Positions 1-9,728 of a stretch of DNA of 64,000 nucleotides are shown one piece after another. Within the stretch, counting starts at the first letter, position 1; the number at the start of each line of letters is the position of its first letter. The notes below the pieces were generated by a model. The model did no database searches, had not been told where the DNA came from, and was given only the letters and a program-made list of their open reading frames with translations. The stretch lies in the NCBI GenBank assembly GCA_029860345.1, contig JAOUBJ010000001.1:569089-633088 (forward strand), in the 5' to 3' direction. This DNA comes from Candidatus Zixiibacteriota bacterium (GTDB lineage Bacteria > Zixibacteria > MSB-5A5 > GN15 > FEB-12). Position numbers and translations under genes: made by a program.

Positions 1-1305
1 CGGGTCGCCATTCAGCACCTTTGTCAAGTCCAGCGCAATCACCTCGACCCGCCGGTCACGATGACGGCGGAAGAGGTCGGCTCGGTCCATATAGACATCG
101 TAGGGCTGCAATTTCGATTGGCCTAAGACGTCGGAAACGCGAGTAGAGTCGTTTCGTTCGTAATAACCGGGATGTTTGACCAGTCCAAACAGGGCCACCA
201 GGTTCTTTTTGGCGTTGAATATCGAATTGATAGTAATGTGATCGCCATCCTGCAAGGCTACCGTGTGAGTAGCTTCGGCCGGGTCGTTGCTCAGATTCAG
301 ATCCAGCACCTCCCACTGATCGTGCTCGGAAACCCGTTCCAGCAGGACGTGCTCCAAATACGCTTCGGCGGTGGCGTGGCCGGCCAGATTGATAAGGTCC
401 TCAGCCGTTTCGCCACCCTTCAGTTCATAGATGGCCGGTCGCTTGATCTCACCTTTGATGGCTACACGCGCCCCGGCCACCGGGACAAAGATCACATCAC
501 CGGACTCCAAACGAACGTCGGTGGAATTGTCACCTTCCAACAAAAGTCGGTAAAGATCGACGATGGCCTTGGCTTTCCCTTGTTTCATCAACTTGATTAG
601 GCGCATAGACCCGCGCTCGTTCGGTCCCCCGGCCATCGACAGAGCATTGAACAACGAAACCAGTGATGACACCGTGTATGCTCCCGGTCTCTGAACCTCG
701 CCGGTGATGTAAATACGGATGGAACGAATCTTTCCGAGCGAACAGGTCAGTTCGAAATCGGAAAAGACTTTCCCGAACCGCTTTTGCGCGCGCTGAGTGA
801 ACTGGCCGAGCGTAAGACCCCAAACGGTCAACTCGCCCACGGTGGGAATGAACAGTTTGCCTTCGCGGTCGACGGTCAGGTTATACTCTTTCTCCACCCG
901 ACCCCACAGAAAGATGATCAGGTTGTCGCCGGGTCCTAAGACGTAGTCATCCAGCGACGCGACATCAGCCGGCGGCGACGTTTCCGCCGTGCGCTCAAAG
1001 AACTCAATGCCGAACGGTCTAAGCGATGCGACAGTCGCAGGCTTCACTTCCGGTTGGTTAGGCACCAACTCGGCCGGGCTTTCATAGTCAAAACTGCGAC
1101 TTGGGTCGCCATCGATCTCAACCGGTGATGTGTAGTTCCCTACTTTGCCGGTTGATGCAGATTTTCGATGGTACTCTTCGAGTAGTTTTGACCTCTGCTC
1201 GTCCGTAAGCCTGTTGAGGTCCTGTGCTATCAGTTGCTCAAACCAGTTTAGGGCCACCAACACGATCATCAGGGCCACTATGAGTAGAATCTTTTTGAAC
1301 ATCAT
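1..1305 (-). CDS. SLBB-domain polysaccharide export protein (partial, C-terminus off window)
   Basis: The frame stays open from tandem ATG codons (1305 and 1302) to base 1, giving 435 codons and no stop. An AGGAAGG Shine-Dalgarno lies 2-6 bases upstream, and its spacing favours the second ATG. Residues 1-28 form a signal peptide. A Poly_export domain starts near residue 119 (YVLGPGDNLIIFLWG) and is followed by at least two SLBB repeats, visible as 'ITGEVQRPGAYTV' (about 207-290) and 'IKGEIKRPAIYEL' (about 295-375), then the start of a third at 'LFGLVKHPGYYE'. Proteins of this Wza/GfcE type form the outer-membrane or periplasmic part of capsule and exopolysaccharide exporters. The domain calls are clear; the exported polymer cannot be told. 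Confidence 0.9.
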   Translation of the reverse strand, partial: MMFKKILLIVALMIVLVALNWFEQLIAQDLNRLTDEQRSKLLEEYHRKSASTGKVGNYTSPVEIDGDPSRSFDYESPAELVPNQPEVKPATVASLRPFGIEFFERTAETSPPADVASLDDYVLGPGDNLIIFLWGRVEKEYNLTVDREGKLFIPTVGELTVWGLTLGQFTQRAQKRFGKVFSDFELTCSLGKIRSIRIYITGEVQRPGAYTVSSLVSLFNALSMAGGPNERGSMRLIKLMKQGKAKAIVDLYRLLLEGDNSTDVRLESGDVIFVPVAGARVAIKGEIKRPAIYELKGGETAEDLINLAGHATAEAYLEHVLLERVSEHDQWEVLDLNLSNDPAEATHTVALQDGDHITINSIFNAKKNLVALFGLVKHPGYYERNDSTRVSDVLGQSKLQPYDVYMDRADLFRRHRDRRVEVIALDLTKVLNGDP

Positions 1306-1562
1306 TACCTTCCTATCAACGCAACCTTCCTAAAGTCGTCGGCGTCCTGCCAACAGCGTCGAACCATGTCATTGCAATGATGATGCCGAAGCGCTGCACA
1401 ATGCATAAGTGCATACTCTGCAGCGTGATAACTGTGCGAACCACGGCCGGCTAAAGAGCCGCCGAAGCGCTCTTTGGAAAAAGATTCTATTTGGTTTGGG
1501 AAAACTTCTCCGCTCGCATCCGGACATATACCCCGCCTTCCGAATGCGAGCGGTTTATGAGT

Positions 1563-3959
1563 CTAGAAACTGTACATCACGCCGATCGAAGGCATTATCT
1601 TAAACCAATGCTCTTCGTTACGAGTCAGGCGCATACTTCTTCCGTTCCACTGGCGGTTGTAAGTGTAGTGCCGGACGTTCTTTTGATTCAGCAAATTGAT
1701 GACCTCCGCAAAGAGCGTGATCTGGCCTCGCGATGTGTTGAAATACCGATTAATTCGCAAATCAACACGGCTAAAAGCAGGATAACGCTCGGAGTACGGT
1801 TTACCCGCGTCAAAGTCGTAGTAGGTTCCATCGATTGTTGCAACTTCCTTCACGACGGCGGGTGTAAACGGCCAACCGGTGTGATAGTTCCAGGCAAGGT
1901 TCATCTGCCACTTGTGGTTCGGCCTGTAGTTGGCGTCAAAGTAGATCGTGTGACGCTGATCGGACGGGCCGGCAAGAGTTTGGTTTATGGGGACACTTGT
2001 CGGTCCCGAGGACATATCAACGTGATTCGGGTTCGTCAAAAGCACATTGGAGACATCATCTTCTACCCACGAAAGTGCATAGCTGGCCCACCAGGTGAAC
2101 TTGCCGCTGGATTCTTTTCTCAGATAGAGCTCGATCCCCTTTGCCGTCGTGCCGTCGCGCATCACAGAGATACGATCCTCTTCCAACTCACCGAACAGTT
2201 CGAGATCACCCAGGAAATTCAGATGGCGCGGTCTCAACTCGGAGTAGCGCTTGTGGTAGGCGTCAAGCCGCAGGTGCAGTCCGTTTTCATACTGATGCTC
2301 AAGTCCGAGCGCCCAGTGCACCGCTTTCTGGGCCGGGAAGAAGTCGTCCTCGCCGTCTTCCAGGGCGATAGAATGAATCCGCTGGCTTTGGTAGTACTGT
2401 CCCCAGCCCCCCCGGAGACTGGTACGTTCGCCAAGCGTGTAAACAGCGTTGACACGCGGACTAAAATTGTCATCGCCGGAATATGAGACATGGTCGTACC
2501 GGACGCCCAGTTCGGTAGTCAATTGAGGGAACAGCCTGAATCGGTTGGCCAGGTATCCACCGATACGTTCACCCGATGATTCCATTACCACCTCGGTGCT
2601 ATCGATTCGTTCTTCGATCTGACCCGTCTCATCTACAAAGAGCTGGTCTTCTGCAGCGAAATAGTCATACGATGCATCCAGACTGCGAAAATCGACCCCG
2701 GCCTTGAATAAGACACGATTGGACAGCTCATACTCCCAATCCTGTTTGATACCGACAAAGTCGAATTCTCGTTCGTCGTGAGCCGCTCCATCGAACGACA
2801 AATCTTGATTGGTGGAGGCGCCCTTGCGCTGGTTGGATACCACTCCCATCGAGGCGATAGTACGCGCCGTTAACTGCGGCTTGAGCGATGAGTGCAGTGT
2901 CAGCCATAAATAGGAATTGTCGTACTTGGTATCGACCGTATCCGCTTCACCGTCCTCATCGTCGACCATGTACAGATCGTCACCGGCGTGCAGAACATGG
3001 GCCGACAAAACATGGGACGGGCTGAGTTGGTACTGCAACTTGCCGAATGCATCGTAGTATTTGGGTCTGAACTTGCTCTCCGGGTCGACCATATCCATTA
3101 TCAGGTCGAGATACCCACGTCGCGCCGAGAACAGCCAGGAACCCTTGTTCTCTGCAAAGCTGCCGTGCGACATAGCGCGGGCATTCATGAAACTGATGCC
3201 AAACGAGTACTTTCGTTCATTGACCGGCGGACGTTTCGATTTCATATCGAACACGCCGCTCATCCGATCGCCGTAGGGGGCCGTGAAACCACCGGTCATC
3301 AGGTCGATCCCTTCGATAGATGCAACGTCGATAATACTCAGGGCACCGCCGTCAATGTCTTTTAGATGAAACGGCTCGTACAGCTCCATGCCGTCCAGAA
3401 GGACCAGCACTTCGTCGTGCTGACCGCCTCGCACGGTGAACTTGGCCGAGTAGTCGTTTGAGGAGGTGCCCGGCAGACGACGCACGGCCCGATAAATATC
3501 GTCACCAAACTGCGGCATCGATTCGATATCCTTGCGCGAAAGAGACTGCTGCACGCTCGGCGTCGTCTCCATTATCGCAAACCTGCTTGGTGACACAACG
3601 ATGTTCTTGACCGAAATCGGCTTGGGTGTCAGTTCAAAATCAAGGCGTAGAGTTTCCCCTGCCGTCACGACAAGATCGTCATACTGCCTAGGCTCGTAAC
3701 CAATATGGCTGACTTTCAGCGCATAGGTTCCGGGATCAAGTCTTGACAGGCTGAAGTCGCCTTCGACGTCACTCCGGGTTCCGGTCAGACCGCCGACAAT
3801 GGCAATACTGCTGCCGATCAAGATGTCCTTGGTTTCGGCGTCGACGATTCGCCCTTCAATCGTACCGCGTTGGCTTGCCGGTGTCGGGGCGGCTACAAGA
3901 TGGGTCGCAAGAAGACCCATTGCCAAAACCGTCGTCATAACATATTGAACAAACTTCAT
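1563..3959 (-). CDS. TonB-dependent receptor with carboxypeptidase-regulatory-like N-domain
   Basis: 798 residues. A signal peptide (about 1-23) is followed by a CarboxypepD_reg-like beta-sandwich (about 31-115, 'GRIVDAETKDILIGSS'). A plug domain follows (about 120-235, with 'KFTVRGGQHDEVLVLLDG'), then a long barrel ending in a terminal Phe (GVMYSF), as expected for BAM-inserted proteins. A GAGAGGA ribosome site precedes the ATG. This is a SusC/FecA-like outer-membrane transporter powered by TonB-ExbBD. The substrate is unknown: there is no adjacent SusD, ABC or siderophore gene and no riboswitch was seen in the 168-bp upstream gap. Confidence 0.93.
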   Translation of the reverse strand: MKFVQYVMTTVLAMGLLATHLVAAPTPASQRGTIEGRIVDAETKDILIGSSIAIVGGLTGTRSDVEGDFSLSRLDPGTYALKVSHIGYEPRQYDDLVVTAGETLRLDFELTPKPISVKNIVVSPSRFAIMETTPSVQQSLSRKDIESMPQFGDDIYRAVRRLPGTSSNDYSAKFTVRGGQHDEVLVLLDGMELYEPFHLKDIDGGALSIIDVASIEGIDLMTGGFTAPYGDRMSGVFDMKSKRPPVNERKYSFGISFMNARAMSHGSFAENKGSWLFSARRGYLDLIMDMVDPESKFRPKYYDAFGKLQYQLSPSHVLSAHVLHAGDDLYMVDDEDGEADTVDTKYDNSYLWLTLHSSLKPQLTARTIASMGVVSNQRKGASTNQDLSFDGAAHDEREFDFVGIKQDWEYELSNRVLFKAGVDFRSLDASYDYFAAEDQLFVDETGQIEERIDSTEVVMESSGERIGGYLANRFRLFPQLTTELGVRYDHVSYSGDDNFSPRVNAVYTLGERTSLRGGWGQYYQSQRIHSIALEDGEDDFFPAQKAVHWALGLEHQYENGLHLRLDAYHKRYSELRPRHLNFLGDLELFGELEEDRISVMRDGTTAKGIELYLRKESSGKFTWWASYALSWVEDDVSNVLLTNPNHVDMSSGPTSVPINQTLAGPSDQRHTIYFDANYRPNHKWQMNLAWNYHTGWPFTPAVVKEVATIDGTYYDFDAGKPYSERYPAFSRVDLRINRYFNTSRGQITLFAEVINLLNQKNVRHYTYNRQWNGRSMRLTRNEEHWFKIMPSIGVMYSF

Positions 3960-4127
3960 CGATTGATCCTCTCGTGTCTTCTTTGCTTACCGGAGGTCTA
4001 ACGAGACCTGCAACTGAACGGATCATCAACGAGTTTCAATCTCAACAAGGTGTCGGGCGCTGATGATCTCTGCCGTGTGAGTTACGCCATAGCAGTTTGG
4101 AAGTTTCACTAAATGCTGGATAAGGGA

Positions 4128-4718
4128 CTACAATTTTCGACAGAGCAGTTCCCCCTTGCCGATGGGCACCACGACACTGTCGACTCGGGGGTCGGAGGCT
4201 GCATTGTCGACCAGCGGCTGCAGATCATCGGCGTGGCTGATGACATTGTCGGCCACCAGGATCCCGCCCGGAACAAGTTTGGGAATGATCAAATCGTAGC
4301 AATCGGCATACTGTTCTTTCTCAGCATCGAGAAAACAGAAGGCGATGGATTCTTCGTCGGTCAGAAGCTCGCGTGCATCACCGTGTCGCAACTCTACAAC
4401 GTCATTCACCTGCGCCAACTCGAATGTTTCACGGGCCAGGGCGACTTTGTCGGCCAGGATTTCGAATGTAACCAGGCGGCCATCTCGCTGTCGGGCGGCC
4501 AGGGCTAACCACAATGCAGAATAACCGGCGCTGGTGCCGATTTCGATCATCGGACCCGGCGGGGCTGAGGCCGCCAATATCGCAATGAACCGTCCGGTGT
4601 CGGGCGGAATCTGACGCAGCCGGGCCATGCGTGTGGTGCCGTCGGTTCGGTCGCGGGCGTCGATTTCTTCAAGGCGGCGCATCTGCAGAAGAATCGACTT
4701 TGGGATTTCGTTGAGCAT
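4128..4718 (-). CDS. SAM-dependent O-methyltransferase (YrrM/COMT-like)
   Basis: 196 residues with a class I Rossmann methyltransferase fold. Motif I '[11 protein letters not shown]' lies at about 57-67, an acidic motif II near 'VTFEILADK', and the metal/substrate loop 'FLDAEKEQY' at about 128-136. Length and motifs fit the O-methyltransferase family 3 (catechol or caffeoyl-CoA type, YrrM/TrmR in Bacillus). In that family some members methylate small phenolics and YrrM/TrmR methylates tRNA 5-hydroxyuridine. The divergent neighbour is the sigma factor. Substrate is unassigned. Confidence 0.88.
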   Translation of the reverse strand: MLNEIPKSILLQMRRLEEIDARDRTDGTTRMARLRQIPPDTGRFIAILAASAPPGPMIEIGTSAGYSALWLALAARQRDGRLVTFEILADKVALARETFELAQVNDVVELRHGDARELLTDEESIAFCFLDAEKEQYADCYDLIIPKLVPGGILVADNVISHADDLQPLVDNAASDPRVDSVVVPIGKGELLCRKL

Positions 4719-4824
4719 TTTTCAATATAGGCCCATCAGCCCACCAGATCAACATTGCACCTGCTTGGACTTGACGCCTGGTGAGAGCGAAGTATATTGC
4801 TCCCGACTCAAACAGACTAAAACT

Positions 4825-5442
4825 ATGAACGACGAGCACGACAAGAAAGAGACACCCACCGCCGACCCCTCAGTTTGGGTAAATGAGCACGGCGACTATC
4901 TTTACAACTATGCCTACTCGCGGCTGCGCAACCAAACGGCCGCCGAGGATGCCGTGCAGGAGACGTTCCTGGCGGCGCTAAAAGGTCGTTTGAGCTTTAC
5001 CGGCGCATCGTCGGAACGCACCTGGCTGGTCGGTATTCTCAAGCATAAAGTGGTCGATTACTGGCGCAAGGCGGTCCGCGAAACACCCACCGATCAGATA
5101 GAAAAACTACCCTGTGAGTCGGAAAAAGTAATGAGAGACTCCGGCGAATTCCCGGGGGCCTGGATTCCCGAAAGGTCACCCCTTGACTGGGGCGACAATC
5201 CGGGTGACAACTTAGACAAGAAAGAGTTTTGGCAGGTTTTGGATCGATGCCTGAAGGGCTTACCAGACCGGATGGCCGGTGTTTTTACCCTCCACGAGAT
5301 GGAGGAGATCAGCACCGACGAAATATGTAAGGATTTAGAGATCACCCCGACCAATCTGTGGGTGATTCTGCATCGAGCCCGCCGTCAACTGAGGCGCTGC
5401 CTGGAGTTGAACTGGTTCGGTGGTGAGAAGTGGCCGGCGTGA
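4825..5442 (+). CDS. ECF-type sigma-70 family RNA polymerase sigma factor
   Basis: 205 residues from the ATG at 4825. A longer open frame reaches back to 4627 but would overlap the opposite-strand methyltransferase and adds only low-complexity residues. Sigma region 2 spans about 17-85 ('LYNYAYSRLRNQTAAEDAVQ', 'RTWLVGILKHKVVDYWRKA'). An acidic, proline-rich linker (about 90-130) is longer than in a typical ECF factor. Region 4 lies at about 145-200 ('LPDRMAGVFTLHEMEEIST', 'NLWVILHRARRQLRRCL'). The next gene, 6 bp downstream, encodes a zinc anti-sigma protein, so the pair is a likely signal-responsive switch. No target promoter can be named. Confidence 0.92.
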   Translation: MNDEHDKKETPTADPSVWVNEHGDYLYNYAYSRLRNQTAAEDAVQETFLAALKGRLSFTGASSERTWLVGILKHKVVDYWRKAVRETPTDQIEKLPCESEKVMRDSGEFPGAWIPERSPLDWGDNPGDNLDKKEFWQVLDRCLKGLPDRMAGVFTLHEMEEISTDEICKDLEITPTNLWVILHRARRQLRRCLELNWFGGEKWPA

Positions 5443-5448
5443 GGTAGT

Positions 5449-5763
5449 ATGAGTATATTGACCAAACTAAAACACAGGTTCCTGAACTGGGTCATTAAGA
5501 AGATACCCTCCTGCGAGGTCATGACCGAGCGTATCTCGCTGGCGCAGGATGGGAAACTGTCATTGTGGGGCCGCCTGATGTTCCGGATTCACCTGGATCT
5601 CTGCCACTGGTGCACTGCATATAACACGCAAATGACTTTCATCACCGAAGCCACCCGCGCCCGGGCCAAAGACGACGCCAGTGTCAAAGCCTCGCGCAAC
5701 GAACTCTCATCCGATGCCCGCAGACGAATCATGCAGACGTTGCGGGACGCCGACAGTCAGTAG
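5449..5763 (+). CDS. Zinc-binding anti-sigma factor (ZAS/zf-HC2-like)
   Basis: 104 residues, beginning 6 bp after the sigma factor. The segment 'HLDLCHWC' is the H-x3-C-x2-C motif of ZAS anti-sigma factors. An upstream Cys ('IPSCEVMTERISLAQDG') completes the usual metal site at the N-terminus of the anti-sigma helix bundle. There is no transmembrane segment, so it is predicted to be cytoplasmic, like RsrA/ChrR-type factors that release sigma upon a redox or zinc change. Role and partner are inferred from motif and operon position. Confidence 0.85.
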   Translation: MSILTKLKHRFLNWVIKKIPSCEVMTERISLAQDGKLSLWGRLMFRIHLDLCHWCTAYNTQMTFITEATRARAKDDASVKASRNELSSDARRRIMQTLRDADSQ

Positions 5764-6168
5764 CGGAGTTTGTTGTGTCCGTGTGATCGGCCGAGCGCGC
5801 GGGTGGGATCGCCGAGTCTGAAGACTCGACCACCACAACGCATGCACAAGGTGAGATTGGGCGCGCCCCACTGTCATTGCCGCGCAGGCGGGAATCCATC
5901 TTCTCCTTCTCCGTCATACTGGCACAGGCCAGTATCCAGTCTCAGAATACAGTCCTGGATTCCGGCCTTCGCCGGAATGACATGCACCAATCTGTCTGCA
6001 AGTGACTGGACGCTTAGCATTCAGTATGTCAGGAACCTTGTGGTCCTGACATAGGTGTCAGGTCCATGAAGGACCTGCCCTACGAAGACTGGACTCCTGC
6101 TTTCGCAGGAACGATACCAGGGGAATGACGCGCGAAGCGCAAGGAACCCATTTATGGGTGATAAATCA
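5764..6168. repeat. Repeat-rich intergenic block
   Basis: No gene is supported here. From left to right it holds a palindrome with core CGAGTCTGAAGACTCG (5814-5829), a 'GGCGGGAATCC...GGATTCCGGCC' hairpin family (about 5865-5990), and a composite of two stems (AGGAACC/GGTCCT and AGGTCC/GGACCT, about 6026-6083) that ends in CCCTAC. A CGCGAAGCGC element is joined to a CCCATTTATGGG palindrome (about 6129-6161). The same families recur in most other gaps of the window. Confidence 0.8.
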
Positions 6169-6714
6169 CTACTTATTGTCTTCTTCTTGCGGCGGCTCCG
6201 GTTCCGGCGGAGGGAAAAACCCTAACTGGGCCAGCATCGACACATTGTCCCAACTTACCCAGGTTTCTGCGATTTTGCCCTTTTCAAAGCGCTGCAGAAC
6301 TATGTTTACAATCGTGAACTCTTTCCCGGTAGGCGGAAGATCGTTCATCTGCCCGGTCTGGGTACCAAAACCGGTCGCGACATAGGCCACCATGTCACCC
6401 TGAGCGAAGATCGGCCCTATGGAGTCACGGTAGTCAGGGACCGATTTCAGAAAGTCTGCGACGAATTCCTTTAACTGCTCGGCGCCGCGCATTTCCTGAA
6501 ATCTCGGCGGCATGGCCTGGCAATGCCGAACATAATCCTCAGCCAACACCTCATCGAAATAGTCAACATTGCCTTTGGACATCTCCTCGTGGACACGAAA
6601 TACAGTCGCGATGTTCTGTTGTTCAATCGAGGCGCCCTGGTCGCAGCAACCGGCGGTTATAATAGAAACCACAATCACAACAGCGCCGAGCAGTTTCAAT
6701 GAATGCATAATCAA
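6169..6714 (-). CDS. SnoaL-like (ester cyclase / NTF2-fold) lipoprotein
   Basis: 181 residues. The N-terminus ends in a lipobox with 'ITAGC' at 19-23, so Cys23 is the predicted lipidation site. The body (about 35-150) matches the SnoaL-like polyketide-cyclase fold: 'VDYFDEVLAEDYVRHC', 'GAEQLKEFVADFLKSVPD', 'VAYVATGFGTQTG', 'GKIAETWVSWDNVSMLAQLG'. Such proteins are often annotated ester cyclase, but catalysis is not implied. The tail is Pro/Glu rich (PPPEPEPPQEE). Start is ATG 6714 or ATG 6708. It appears to be a single-gene unit; the substrate is unknown. Confidence 0.85.
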   Translation of the reverse strand: MIMHSLKLLGAVVIVVSIITAGCCDQGASIEQQNIATVFRVHEEMSKGNVDYFDEVLAEDYVRHCQAMPPRFQEMRGAEQLKEFVADFLKSVPDYRDSIGPIFAQGDMVAYVATGFGTQTGQMNDLPPTGKEFTIVNIVLQRFEKGKIAETWVSWDNVSMLAQLGFFPPPEPEPPQEEDNK

Positions 6715-6974
6715 TTCCTTCTCCTTTAGCTATCATAGACAGTGCACAGTTTCTGACCTACAAAACAAGAATTGCAGCTGAAAATCAACATTATTACACG
6801 CCTGAAAAACGCACCGTGTGGCAGCGGGACTCTATCTATTTTCAGCGCAGTAACTGCGACAAAAAAACTTGTAAGGATTGTGAACAGTATTCGACTAATC
6901 GGCAGCAGCGAGAAATACACGCAAAAACAAATATGGTTGATCATTGAAGATCAGCCATCGAAAGGAAAGAAAGC

Positions 6975-9050
6975 ATGAGGATGCAAACTGCTCAAGCTAT
7001 CCGGTGGAGTCTGCCTTTGAAATGGGCCGCCTTGACGACTATGGTGATGGTCTTCACTTTGGTCGGCGCGGCCGATGTCACGGCGGACATTATCAACGTG
7101 CCGGGTGACCAGCCCACTATCCAGGCCGGTATCGATGCCGCGTTTCTTATTTCCGACACCGTTCTGGTGGCCCCTGGGACATATTATGAAAACCTCAGAT
7201 TGTCAACCAATGTGACAATTTCCAGCCATTACATGCTGGATGAAGACCCGGCTCACATTCTCAGAACTATAATAGACGGTTCCAACCCGACCAACCCCGA
7301 CACGGGCAGTTGTATTATCATTGCTTACGCCAATAATGTCACCGTGCAGGGTTTCACCATAACCAACGGCACCGGCACCAAATGGCTCGATGAGCACGGG
7401 GCTGGGCTTATCTATCGCGAGGGCGGAGGGATTCTGGTTCAGGGCTGTGCACCACTCATTCGATACAACCGCATTGTATATAATCAGGCAACCGACGAAT
7501 CGGGCGGCATGGCCTCCTCCGGTGGCGGCGGTATACGGGTTGGAGACGGCGAGGCTGAGATCTGCAACAATATTATCATGAACAACCATGGAGGCGGATA
7601 CGGCGGGGGAATTGTCTTCAACTACTGCGGCGGCATTGTCCGGAACAACATAATCGCCCACAACATCGGCGGTTCGGATTACGGTGGCGGCGGTATCTGG
7701 CGAACGGGCGGGGCACCGGCTACCGTACTTGAAAACAACACTATCGTATACAACCAATCAAACTCGAACGGTGGCGGTATATGGTGTAGCTACGGTGGTC
7801 ATGTGAACAGCAAAGGCAACATCATCTGGGGTAACACCGGCACTTCCAATCCGCAGATCAGCAACGTCACGTCGGTGACTGCCTCTTATTGCGCCGTGCA
7901 GGATGGCTTCCCGGGCGAGGGGAATATCGAACTAGACCCGGAAATGATCGAAGATTATTTCTACATAAAAGCTACTTCCCCATGTGTTGATGCCGGTGAC
8001 CCTGCGACGGAACAAAACGATGTTGAAAACCAAAGCAAGGTCGGCGATGCCCTTTGGCCGGCGCGCGGCGGTCTGCGCAATGACATGGGCGCCTATGGCG
8101 GGCCGGGCGGATATTCTTTTGAATTGATAGCTGTGCTCTCAGATACGACCGTCGGTTGGGCACCTTTTGAAGTGAACTTTGAGGCTTACACCAGTCTTGC
8201 CGTCGACACCTGGACCTGGGATTTCGGTGATGAGGAGTCCGCCACTGTGCAGTTTCCAAATCATGTTTTTCAAGATCGGGGGCTATACGATGTAAGTTTG
8301 CAGATCGATGTCGGCGGTGAGTTATACGATGTTATCAAGGGTGAGATGGTCGCCGCGGTGGCCGACACGATGTACGCCGATAACGCAACCGTCGGCACCG
8401 ACCCTGAAGTCGAGGTAGTGGTCTACGCCTATAATACCATCCCGCTGGAGGAAATCAACATCCCGGTCGTTTTCGCCGGTGACTTGGAATTGGAGTTGGA
8501 TTCGTTTTCAACCGCTGGTTGCCGGACAGATTATTTCGAAGAACAGGCGCAAGTCCACTTTGTGCCCACCAGCAAAAAACTGACCATCAATCTACGCTCA
8601 TCGCTGGCCGGGACTTCACCGGATTTGCCGCCCGGAAGCGGACCTGTGCTGAAACTCTATTTTCAACGAGTCTCAGGCAGCGTGGGCGATGTGGCGGCGA
8701 TTGCAATTGACGGTTACTCGTCGGGTGGTACCGATCGCCTGCCCAACTATTCAGGCGAGATGGCTGCATATTCACCGGTCGCAGTCAACGGTGAAGTAGT
8801 CTATGCCAACTGCTGCTCCGGGATACGGGGCAACGTCGACGGCGATCCGGGCGACCAGATCACCATTGCCGACTTGGTCTATCTGGTTGACTTCATGTTT
8901 AACGCCGGCGCCGATCCCATTTGCTGGAAAGAGGCAAACATCGACGGAGATTTGATAGGCGATATACTCGAACAAGTAGATGTCGCCGACTTGGTATACC
9001 TGGTTGACTACATGTTTTCCGGAGGCGCAGCGCCGCAGATCTGTTTCTAA
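6975..9050 (+). CDS. Secreted beta-helix / PKD / cohesin-like / dockerin-like protein
   Basis: 691 residues with an N-terminal signal peptide (cleavage near residue 38). Residues about 40-330 form a right-handed parallel beta-helix of Gly/Asn-rich rungs ('NNIIMNNHGGGYGGGIVFN', 'NIIAHNIGG', 'NTIVYNQSNSNGGGI'). A PKD domain follows (about 385-460, 'WTWDFGDEES'), then a cohesin-like beta-sandwich (about 465-590, 'EINIPVVFAGDLELELDSF'). Two dockerin-type repeats close the protein, each ending DLVYLVDFMF or DLVYLVDYMF after an Asp-rich loop. It is probably a cell-surface or secreted carbohydrate-related or adhesive protein. GGAAAG provides the ribosome site. No catalytic residues are claimed. Confidence 0.9.
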   Translation: MRMQTAQAIRWSLPLKWAALTTMVMVFTLVGAADVTADIINVPGDQPTIQAGIDAAFLISDTVLVAPGTYYENLRLSTNVTISSHYMLDEDPAHILRTIIDGSNPTNPDTGSCIIIAYANNVTVQGFTITNGTGTKWLDEHGAGLIYREGGGILVQGCAPLIRYNRIVYNQATDESGGMASSGGGGIRVGDGEAEICNNIIMNNHGGGYGGGIVFNYCGGIVRNNIIAHNIGGSDYGGGGIWRTGGAPATVLENNTIVYNQSNSNGGGIWCSYGGHVNSKGNIIWGNTGTSNPQISNVTSVTASYCAVQDGFPGEGNIELDPEMIEDYFYIKATSPCVDAGDPATEQNDVENQSKVGDALWPARGGLRNDMGAYGGPGGYSFELIAVLSDTTVGWAPFEVNFEAYTSLAVDTWTWDFGDEESATVQFPNHVFQDRGLYDVSLQIDVGGELYDVIKGEMVAAVADTMYADNATVGTDPEVEVVVYAYNTIPLEEINIPVVFAGDLELELDSFSTAGCRTDYFEEQAQVHFVPTSKKLTINLRSSLAGTSPDLPPGSGPVLKLYFQRVSGSVGDVAAIAIDGYSSGGTDRLPNYSGEMAAYSPVAVNGEVVYANCCSGIRGNVDGDPGDQITIADLVYLVDFMFNAGADPICWKEANIDGDLIGDILEQVDVADLVYLVDYMFSGGAAPQICF

Positions 9051-9082
9051 AAAAAGGGCTCTCAGACCCCTCTGCCGCTGTG

Positions 9083-9137
9083 CAACAAGGCGGGAGGATC
9101 GCATACATAGGGCGACCTCTTCCCGCCTTTCTTGTTG
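9083..9137 (+). terminator. Possible stem-loop terminator
   Basis: CAACAAGGCGGGA (9083-9095) pairs imperfectly with TCCCGCCTTTCTTGTTG (9121-9137) across a 25-base loop. It sits 33 bp after the dockerin protein stop and before the cupin gene. There is no clean T-run after the stem, so Rho-independent function is uncertain. Confidence 0.45.
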
Positions 9138-9203
9138 TTCAGTATGTAAGGTGTGTGCTATTATCGTACCAGAATATGGAGTGCCGACGAATTGTAAGAG
9201 AAA

Positions 9204-9716
9204 ATGCCGGACCTAACCGCAGACAAAATCATCGAATTACTGAACCTAAAACCTTTACCGCTTGAAGGCGGGTTCTACCGAGAGACCTACCGTTCAGATG
9301 ACATCATCAATCATGCAGCTCTACCCGAAAGGTTCCCCGACAATCGTTCGCTGTCGACAGCCATCTACTACTTGCTGACCCCTGAGACCTTTTCGGCCAT
9401 GCACCGCCTGCCGGCCGATGAGATGTTTCACTTTTACCTCGGGGACCCGGTGACCATGCTGCAATTGCATCCGAACGGTTCCAGTGGGGTGCTTGCGTTG
9501 GGTCGCAATCTGGCGACAGGACAAAGCCTGCAAGCCTTAGTACCGCACGGCGCCTGGCAAGGAGCGCGATTGGTTGAAGGTGGTCGTTATGCCCTTCTGG
9601 GAACCACCGTGGCGCCCGGTTTTGAGTTTGATGACTACGAAGCCGGACATCGTGAACAACTCATCCGACAGTATCCCGACCGCTCAGAACTGATCACACT
9701 TCTGACCAAAGCGTAA
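9204..9716 (+). CDS. DUF985 cupin (Cupin_5) protein
   Basis: 170 residues, matching the usual size of the Cupin_5/DUF985 family. Signature stretches are visible: 'LEGGFYRETYRS' (about 20-31), 'STAIYYLLTPETFSAMHRL' (about 50-68), 'DEMFHFYLGDP' (about 71-81) and 'VAPGFEFDDYEAG' near the C-terminus. The family has a cupin barrel; plant and yeast members are poorly characterised and no reaction can be assigned. It appears monocistronic, convergent with the NFACT gene. Confidence 0.9.
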   Translation: MPDLTADKIIELLNLKPLPLEGGFYRETYRSDDIINHAALPERFPDNRSLSTAIYYLLTPETFSAMHRLPADEMFHFYLGDPVTMLQLHPNGSSGVLALGRNLATGQSLQALVPHGAWQGARLVEGGRYALLGTTVAPGFEFDDYEAGHREQLIRQYPDRSELITLLTKA

Positions 9717-9728
9717 CCGAGCTGACGG

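Noticed and set aside
172-600. Plus-strand open frame of 142 codons
   Set aside because: It lies opposite the clear SLBB export gene, which has signal peptide, domains and ribosome site; the plus frame has no recognisable features.
4627-4824. Upstream extension of the sigma factor
   Set aside because: It overlaps the opposite-strand methyltransferase 5' end and adds sequence unlike any sigma factor; ATG 4825 fits region 2 spacing.
5865-5990. Possible insertion-sequence remnant
   Set aside because: Only short hairpin repeats are present; no transposase reading frame, terminal inverted repeats or target duplication can be seen.
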